Positions 7,006-12,006 of a stretch of DNA of 12,006 nucleotides are shown in pieces. Origin of the DNA: Gammaproteobacteria bacterium (GTDB lineage: Bacteria > Pseudomonadota > Gammaproteobacteria > Arenicellales > JAOTYS01); contig JAOTYS010000099.1 of assembly GCA_029861795.1 (NCBI GenBank), positions 1-12,006 of the forward strand. Direction: 5' to 3'. Each line of letters opens with the position of its first letter. Position 1 is the stretch's first letter. Made by a program: the position numbers and the translations under genes. The notes under the pieces are model-generated. The model saw only the letters and a list, made by a program, of their open reading frames with translations, did not search any database and was not told the origin of the DNA.

Positions 7006-7788
7006 ATGGATAAGAGCAAGAACGCCATCATCACTGGATCCACCAGCGGTATTGGACTGGGCATTGCGTCTGCCTTTGCCGAGGGCGGGATGAACGTGAT
7101 GTTGAATGGGTTCGGCGATCAGGATGAGATCGAAAGCCTTAGGGTCGGGCTTGCAAAACAGTACGGCGTTAAAGTGAAGTATTCGGACGCGGATATGACC
7201 CAGCCGAAAGAGATCACCACGATGATCGAGCAGGCAAGATCCGAACTCGGCCGGATTGATATAGTCGTCAATAACGCCGGAATTCAGAACGTGCAACCGA
7301 TCGAAGAGTTTCCACCGGAGAAGTGGGACGCAATCATTGCGATTAACCTATCCAGTGCGTTTCACACGATTCGCTTGACCTTGGCGGATATGAAGGCACG
7401 AAAGTGGGGCCGCATCATCAACATCGCTTCGGCACACGGACTAGTAGCGTCACCGTATAAATCGGCGTACGTTGCCGCCAAGCACGGCATCGTGGGGTTA
7501 ACCAAAACCATCGCCCTGGAGGCAGCCGAGTTCGGTGTTACGGTCAATGCCATATGCCCCGGGTACGTCCGCACTCCACTGGTGGAAAAACAGATACCGG
7601 ATACCGCCGCGGCGCGCGGGATCACGGAAGAGGAGGTCGTGCGCGACGTATTATTGAGCGCACAACCGACCAAAGAGTTTGTGACGACCGAGCAGCTTGC
7701 CGCGGTTGCGGTGTTTCTGTGTACCGATGCGGCCGCGTCCATCACCGGCACGGCGTTACCGGTCGACGGCGGTTGGACCGCGCAGTGA
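7006..7788 (+). CDS. bdhA: D-3-hydroxybutyrate dehydrogenase (SDR family)
   Basis: This enzyme oxidises D-3-hydroxybutyrate to acetoacetate with NAD+, a step in using polyhydroxybutyrate breakdown products. The 260-residue length is the family norm. Short-chain dehydrogenase motifs are TGSTSGIG (10-17) for NAD, NNAG (89-92), Asn114, catalytic Ser142 and YVAAK (Tyr155, Lys159). ICPGYVRTPLVEKQIP (183-198), QPTKEFVTTEQLA (220-232) and the ending PVDGGWTAQ (252-260) are specific to bacterial 3-hydroxybutyrate dehydrogenases rather than general SDRs. AGAGG at 6992-6996 precedes ATG 7006 by nine bases. The TGA stop overlaps the GTG start of the downstream patatin gene (GTGA), so the two are translationally coupled. 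Confidence 0.93.
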   Translation: MDKSKNAIITGSTSGIGLGIASAFAEGGMNVMLNGFGDQDEIESLRVGLAKQYGVKVKYSDADMTQPKEITTMIEQARSELGRIDIVVNNAGIQNVQPIEEFPPEKWDAIIAINLSSAFHTIRLTLADMKARKWGRIINIASAHGLVASPYKSAYVAAKHGIVGLTKTIALEAAEFGVTVNAICPGYVRTPLVEKQIPDTAAARGITEEEVVRDVLLSAQPTKEFVTTEQLAAVAVFLCTDAAASITGTALPVDGGWTAQ

Positions 7789-8816
7789 GCCAGTCATCGA
7801 AATTACGCAAGGCGGTAAATCTGGCGCTACAGGGCGGCGGGTCTCATGGCGCGTTCACGTGGGGGGTGCTCGATTGTCTGCTCCAAGATGATCGGGTGGA
7901 CATCGAAGGCATTAGTGGTACCAGCGCGGGGGCGATCAATGCCGTGGTGTTGGTCGATGGCTTCATGCAGGGTGGAATCGACGGTGCCCGCCAGGCGTTG
8001 CATGATTTTTGGAAAGCCGTTTCCGACGAAGCTCGAGCAAGCCCTATCCAGCGTTCTCCATTGAATATGCTCACCGGTGATTGGAGTCTAGATAACTCAC
8101 CGGGCTATCTTTGGTTCGATCTCGTTTCGCGCATGGCGTCTCCGTATGAGATGAACCCGCTCAATATGAACCCGTTGCGGGATCTGCTTGAGAGACAAGT
8201 TGATTTTGAGCGCATCCATCATTGCGAGCTCATCAAGCTGTTTGTTTCTGCGACCAACGTGCATACCGGTCGTGTTAGGGTATTTTCGTGCGGTGAGATT
8301 TCAGTGGACGCCGTGTTGGCATCGGCTTGTTTGCCACACATGCTCCAGGCTGTGGAAATTGATGGCGTGCCGTATTGGGACGGCGGTTACATGGGCAACC
8401 CGGTGCTGTTTCCGTTTTTCGACGCCTGTGAAACGGAAGATGTCGTCATCGTTCAGATTAATCCCATCGAGAGAAAGGACACTCCGAAAACAGCTCGAGA
8501 TATCATCGATCGGGTCAACGAAATCACCTTCAATTCGAGTTTGCTCAAAGAATTCCGGGCGATTGATTTTGTGTCGAGATTAATTGAAGACGGCAAACTG
8601 GATCCCGCGCACTACAAACAAATTCGGGTACATCGTATTGAAGGAAACGAATTTCTGAATCCCCTTGGGGCGTCGAGTAAGTTAAACACCGAGTGGGCAT
8701 TTCTGCAGCACTTGTTCGAAGCGGGTCGTGACACGGCTAATGTCTGGATCGAAGGGACATTCGACGCTCTGGGTAAACATTCATCCATGGATCTGCGTGC
8801 GATGTTTCAAGGTTGA
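7785..8816 (+). CDS. Patatin-like phospholipase/esterase
   Basis: This 343-residue patatin-domain hydrolase uses a Ser-Asp dyad. The oxyanion-hole glycine motif GGGSHG is at 17-22, the nucleophile elbow GTSAG at 45-49 (Ser47), and the catalytic Asp in WDGGYMGN (Asp199). Further family features are FVSATNVHTGRVRVF (153-167) and VLASACLPHMLQAVEIDG (177-194). I start it at GTG 7785, which overlaps the bdhA stop by 4 nt and begins 16 residues before the glycine motif. The frame stays open upstream to 7554, but that part lies inside bdhA and looks like shadow sequence. There is no signal peptide, so it is probably cytoplasmic. Pairing with bdhA recurs in proteobacteria and suggests a link with hydroxybutyrate or lipid-store metabolism. 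The true substrate (phospholipid, acylglycerol or PHB-granule ester) is not shown by the sequence. Confidence 0.88.
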   Translation: MSQSSKLRKAVNLALQGGGSHGAFTWGVLDCLLQDDRVDIEGISGTSAGAINAVVLVDGFMQGGIDGARQALHDFWKAVSDEARASPIQRSPLNMLTGDWSLDNSPGYLWFDLVSRMASPYEMNPLNMNPLRDLLERQVDFERIHHCELIKLFVSATNVHTGRVRVFSCGEISVDAVLASACLPHMLQAVEIDGVPYWDGGYMGNPVLFPFFDACETEDVVIVQINPIERKDTPKTARDIIDRVNEITFNSSLLKEFRAIDFVSRLIEDGKLDPAHYKQIRVHRIEGNEFLNPLGASSKLNTEWAFLQHLFEAGRDTANVWIEGTFDALGKHSSMDLRAMFQG

Positions 8817-8879
8817 TGTCTAAGAACGACGTCTCAATACAACGTTGCTACATAACCGCAAAGAACTTCACTATTCGAA

Positions 8880-9029
8880 ATGATTCCGTTGCTCCTCAAC
8901 AAACTCAACGGGGTCGAGCTCACTGTTTTGCTGATGGCTTGCTCTCCCCGTACAACTGCGAGAATGCGATGTGGTCACGAATGTTTCTTCCCATGTGGTG
9001 ACACAGTCGACACGTACAGGATGAGCTGA
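8880..9029 (+). CDS. Small hypothetical ORF before the ArsS-like remnant
   Basis: ATG 8880 opens 49 codons that begin MIPLLLNKLNGVELTVLLMA and include a cysteine cluster CGHECFFPC, ending 16 bp before the radical SAM remnant's ATG. No good ribosome binding site precedes it and I recognise no family. It may be a small protein, a remnant of a neighbour from the same lost operon, or chance. Confidence 0.15.
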   Translation: MIPLLLNKLNGVELTVLLMACSPRTTARMRCGHECFFPCGDTVDTYRMS

Positions 9030-9045
9030 TAGAGATCTGAAGGCT

Positions 9046-9204
9046 ATGCACGCAACGCTACTACTTCTTCGCCCAACCGATTTTCCACCTAGACGACATG
9101 CGGCTTAAAACCTTGCAGGTGAACGTCGGCTACCGGTGCAATCTTTCCTGCACCACTGCCACGTTAGCGCGAGCCCAAGGCGCAAGGAACAGATGACGAG
9201 AGCT
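9046..9204 (+). pseudogene. Truncated, frameshifted ArsS-like radical SAM protein remnant
   Basis: ATG 9046, preceded by GAAGG, reads MHATLLLLRPTDFPPRR and then hits a stop after a frame change near 9097. From 9101 the next frame reads RLKTLQVNVGYRCNLSC. After a second shift near 9152-9157 the third frame gives CHVSASPRRKEQMTR. Put together, this is the N-terminus of the ArsS-type (radical SAM/Cys-rich) family: MHATL.LL..TDFP..RR..L.TLQVN.GYRCN..C.HCHV.A.P.R.E.M. It includes the CxxxCxxC cluster motif once one missing base, probably from a CCC run, is restored. The family is about 300 residues or more; here only about 50 remain before homology stops. With two frameshifts and no C-terminus it cannot be functional. 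Intact members take part in arsenosugar biosynthesis in some bacteria; in many others the substrate is unknown. Confidence 0.7.
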
Positions 9205-9333
9205 GAGCATCGCGGACGATGCGTATCACTGCGGTGAACGCGACGACAAACTTGCGGAGTTCATGCCGAATCCACTTCGGGAAAAGAACCGGGCACATTT
9301 CACTAGGCCAAGAACGCGCTTGCGTTACTGCGT

Positions 9334-11856
9334 CTATTCGAAAACTGCAACCGGCGGGCGGCTCGTCGGCACGTGTAGGACCGGCCGCTCCGGTGGCAGG
9401 CACACGCTGTCGTCGCAGGCTTGCAAACGCAACTCAACTGGGATCAAGTGCACGGCAACGGCCGGATTGGTCTGCTTCAAATCCATCGTGATACGCACCT
9501 GTCCTTCGTACAAGGCCAGCTCTTCGCTTTGAAACCCCAGGGTTTTAAGGACGGGTCGTGGGTAGGACAATGCACCGGGGCGCCACCCCGTGACGGCCTT
9601 TTCGAGTCCCACCACAGTTGGGATTAGGCCCTCTTGCAGGGTCTTGTGTGCATTGATGTGCCAACCCGGGCGTATCGCGAGATCCACCACTAGCGTGTTT
9701 GCCTGCAGTTGGGCGTTCACTCTGATCGCGCCCCGTGCCGCATACTGGCGCGGTCCGGCCGCACCGTTGGCGAGTAATTGTGCTCCGCGCAGTAGATAGC
9801 TGTAGGCGACGGGATTTTGGTTGATGGAGTTTGCATAGGCGGCCAGCAAGGCCTTTGCTGTCCTGCGGTAAGCCTCGTCACCAGTACGCTGCGCCAGTTT
9901 CGCCAAGACATGCAGCGCCGCTGCGTTGCCCGAGGGCACCGCACCGTCTGTACCATCTTTGGGGCGCGTCATGGTGGCTATGCCCTCGGCATTAGTGTTC
10001 ATGAAATAGCCACCCGCTTTGTCGTCCCAGAACAACCGGTTCATGGTGGCGACCATCACCTCCGCCCGCTTCAGCCAGCGAGGGTCTCGACTCGTGTCGT
10101 AAAGGTGTAAAAAGCCATCGGCGAGCCAAGCGTAGTCTTCCTGTATGGCCGGCACGGACGATCGCCCATCAAGGCGCACGCGCCACAGCTCACCATTGTC
10201 CCGGTGGCTGCTCTCCCATACGGAATCGGCGGCGCGTAGTGCGGCCATCTGGTAGTGCGGCTCGTGTAAGACGTCGGCGACCTCAGCCAGCGCCACGATC
10301 ATCATGCCGTTCCAAGCAGTAACGATTTTCTCGTCCCGCAGCGGATGCACGCGCGGCGCACGGTTGGCATAAAGGGTCGCACGGATATCGGTCACGCGCA
10401 CAAGCAGGTCCGATAGGACCATATCTCGTTGGGTTGCAAATTCAGCCAACGATATCGGCAGGTGTAAGATATTCGCATCCTCGAAGTTTCCGTCCTCGGT
10501 GACGCCATACAATTCAATGGCCAGGTCAGCCTGGGTGGGCGACAGCGCCCCACGAATCTGCGCTGGGGTCCAGAGAAAAAACCGCCCCTCGCCACCGGCA
10601 CTGTCGGCGTCGGTGGCCGAGTAGAAACCACCCTTAGGCGCGGTCATGTCACGCAGTACGTAATCCAATATCTGGCGGGCAATGCGGGCGAAACTGTCGT
10701 CGCCAGTCAAACGCCAGGCCTCGGCATAGATCCGGGCGAGTTGTGCCTGGTTATAGAGCATTTTTTCGAAGTGCGGCACCAACCAACTAGCGTCAGTGGA
10801 ATAGCGGTGAAAGCCACCGCCGACCTGGTCGTAGATGCCGCCGCGGGCCATCGCTTCGAGGTCGACGCGGATGAGGTTGCGGGTATCGTCGTCGTCAGAA
10901 CGCAGGGCATGGTCGAGCAGTAACAGATAGCGCGGTTCATTGGGGAACTTTGGGGCGGGGCCAAATCCGCCTCGCAGCTCGTCATGGACCCGTTGCAAGT
11001 TGGTTACCGTCCGTTGCACGATGTCATCGTCCACTTTGCCGGCGGTGTCGGCGCTGCGGGTGGCGGCTGCCACCGCGGCGGCCACCCGGCCAGCCTGTTG
11101 CTCAAGGCCTTGGCGGTTCTCGCGCCAGGCCACTTCGACCCGCCGCAACAGATCCAGGAACTGCGCCCGAGGAAAATAGGTGCCGCCGAAGAAGGTCTGG
11201 CCCGCCGGGTTGAGAAAGCTGGACATCGGCCAGCCGCCCCGCTCGGTCATCAGTTGCACTGCAGTCATGTAGATGGTGTCGATGTCGGGGCGACGTTCGC
11301 GATCTACCTTGATGGCCACGAAATGCTCGTTTAGGAACCGCGCGACCTCTAGGTCCTCGAAACTCTCGCGTTCCATGACGTGGCACCAGTGGCAGGTGGA
11401 GTAGCCGATGGATAGAAAAATGGGCTTATTCTCCGTACGCGCCCTGGCGAAGGCCGCGGGTCCCCAGGCGTGCCAGTCCACCGGATTGTGGGCATGCTGC
11501 AACAGGTAGGGCGAGTCCTCCAGGATCAGGCGGTTGGTGTAAAGCGGCGACCCGTCAGGATGGAGGTGTCCGGTGCGCGGCTGGTAGTCGGGGCCCTTGG
11601 CCGCCAGTGCCGCCTGCAGGCGTTGTTGCAGCGAAGCGGATCGGACCACGCTCGGCGGGTCGTCGGCGCGCGCTGCAGGGGCCAGGGTCAGCAGCAATGA
11701 CAACACGATACCGCCTATGTATACCAATGGCGTGGGCAACTGACCAGCCACGGTTTTCCACCCTTGCACGCTGAGCCGCATTCGAAACCCAATTCTGTCT
11801 ACCACCCAGCGTAACACAAATAGTATCGATTGTTCGGTGAGCTGCGACCGCTCCAT
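9334..11856 (-). CDS. Exported DUF255 (YyaL/SSP411-type) thioredoxin-fold protein with C-terminal DsbD-alpha-like domain
   Basis: The protein is 840 residues. A 25-residue lead and a signal peptide (hydrophobic core about 43-60, cleavage likely after ARA near 64) indicate export. The DUF255 thioredoxin-like domain (about 105-270) has NPVDWHAWG and [18 protein letters not shown] with CHWCH at 155-159, then [10 protein letters not shown] and [11 protein letters not shown]. An alpha/alpha six-hairpin region follows (about 280-700), containing [38 protein letters not shown] and [12 protein letters not shown], all typical of the YyaL family. The last 135 residues (about 706-840) add an immunoglobulin-like domain with RPGWHINAH and [13 protein letters not shown] (Cys814, Cys819), as in the N-terminal periplasmic domain of DsbD. 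This suggests periplasmic thiol redox, with DsbD-like electron transfer inferred. The biochemical role of DUF255 proteins is unsettled. AGGAG supports ATG 11856; an internal Met26 would start the signal peptide more conventionally. Confidence 0.88.
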   Translation of the reverse strand: MERSQLTEQSILFVLRWVVDRIGFRMRLSVQGWKTVAGQLPTPLVYIGGIVLSLLLTLAPAARADDPPSVVRSASLQQRLQAALAAKGPDYQPRTGHLHPDGSPLYTNRLILEDSPYLLQHAHNPVDWHAWGPAAFARARTENKPIFLSIGYSTCHWCHVMERESFEDLEVARFLNEHFVAIKVDRERRPDIDTIYMTAVQLMTERGGWPMSSFLNPAGQTFFGGTYFPRAQFLDLLRRVEVAWRENRQGLEQQAGRVAAAVAAATRSADTAGKVDDDIVQRTVTNLQRVHDELRGGFGPAPKFPNEPRYLLLLDHALRSDDDDTRNLIRVDLEAMARGGIYDQVGGGFHRYSTDASWLVPHFEKMLYNQAQLARIYAEAWRLTGDDSFARIARQILDYVLRDMTAPKGGFYSATDADSAGGEGRFFLWTPAQIRGALSPTQADLAIELYGVTEDGNFEDANILHLPISLAEFATQRDMVLSDLLVRVTDIRATLYANRAPRVHPLRDEKIVTAWNGMMIVALAEVADVLHEPHYQMAALRAADSVWESSHRDNGELWRVRLDGRSSVPAIQEDYAWLADGFLHLYDTSRDPRWLKRAEVMVATMNRLFWDDKAGGYFMNTNAEGIATMTRPKDGTDGAVPSGNAAALHVLAKLAQRTGDEAYRRTAKALLAAYANSINQNPVAYSYLLRGAQLLANGAAGPRQYAARGAIRVNAQLQANTLVVDLAIRPGWHINAHKTLQEGLIPTVVGLEKAVTGWRPGALSYPRPVLKTLGFQSEELALYEGQVRITMDLKQTNPAVAVHLIPVELRLQACDDSVCLPPERPVLHVPTSRPPVAVFE

Positions 11857-11860
11857 AAAG

Positions 11861-11865
11861 CTCCT
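11861..11865 (-). promoter_or_regulatory. Ribosome binding site deciding the DUF255 protein start
   Basis: Read on the - strand this is AGGAG, four bases before ATG 11856. It favours the long N-terminus over Met26, even though Met26 would place the signal peptide at the very start. The remaining sequence to 12006 shows no further gene. Confidence 0.6.
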
Positions 11866-12006
11866 ACCTCAAGTTACTGGTTGCACTAAGAAAACTCTAC
11901 TTTAGGACTGTCTACTTGACGGTGAGCTTACGGTGGCGTCTTTCTTGAGGTCGCGCTAACTTCGGAAAGAGCAGCTAAGTCATTATGTCCTTCCTGAGAC
12001 ATAGGT

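Larger units (their letters stand above)
8817..9333. other. Decayed intergenic region between the patatin gene and the DUF255 gene
   Basis: This 517-bp stretch has no intact recognisable gene. It contains a 49-codon frame at 8880-9029 of unknown nature and a frameshifted ArsS-like radical SAM start (9046-about 9204). The final stretch to 9333 keeps an open frame from 9197 (including the word RDDKLAEFMPNPLREKNR), but I do not recognise it. No clear bidirectional terminator is visible between the converging patatin and DUF255 genes. Confidence 0.55.

Noticed and set aside
7554..7784. Upstream extension of the patatin frame inside bdhA
   Set aside because: It is an open shadow frame over the bdhA coding sequence with arginine-rich composition. 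GTG 7785 at the 4-nt overlap is the natural start.
10741..11334. Several long + strand ORFs opposite the DUF255 gene
   Set aside because: They are antisense shadows of a strongly supported coding region with clear family motifs.

Overview
The window looks like a piece of a proteobacterial chromosome, most likely gammaproteobacterial. This rests on the long glycine-rich HtpX, the bdhA-patatin pair and the periplasmic DUF255 protein fused to a DsbD-like tail. The species cannot be named from the sequence. It falls into two blocks separated by a tRNA-Pro 3' fragment, with decayed gene remnants between the intact genes of the right-hand block.

Left block (1-5280), surface glycan or lipid modification. 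It opens with the C-terminus of a probable GNAT/FemAB-type acyltransferase (1-245). Two tandem, clearly paralogous PaaK/CapK-type adenylate-forming ligases follow on the + strand (371-1708 and 1717-2985). Converging on them from the - strand are a CapA-type lipoprotein (3063-4244) and a class I SAM methyltransferase (4450-5280). This gene set is typical of exopolysaccharide or capsule loci. The exact substrate cannot be read from the sequence, and no polymerase, flippase or glycosyltransferase lies in the window.

Boundary (5281-5743). A 3' portion of a tRNA-Pro gene, with CCA, lies on the - strand at about 5365-5402 without its 5' half. This is the usual footprint of integration into a tRNA gene, so one side of it is probably a genomic island.

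Right block (5744-12006), housekeeping and storage functions with decay between genes. It contains the membrane metalloprotease htpX (5744-6634) and, immediately after its stop in the same frame, a short CBS-domain-like tail (6635-6724). Next comes a tight two-gene operon: D-3-hydroxybutyrate dehydrogenase (7006-7788) and a patatin-like lipase (7785-8816), overlapping by 4 nt. A frameshifted remnant of a radical SAM protein resembling ArsS follows (9046-about 9204). Last is a large - strand gene (9334-11856) for an exported DUF255 thioredoxin-fold/six-hairpin protein with a C-terminal DsbD-alpha-like domain.

No CRISPR array, insertion sequence, rRNA or complete tRNA was seen. I see no convincing entirely new system. 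The items most worth a second look are the tRNA-Pro scar, the ArsS-like remnant, the CBS-like tail after htpX, the tandem ligase pair and the DUF255-DsbD fusion.
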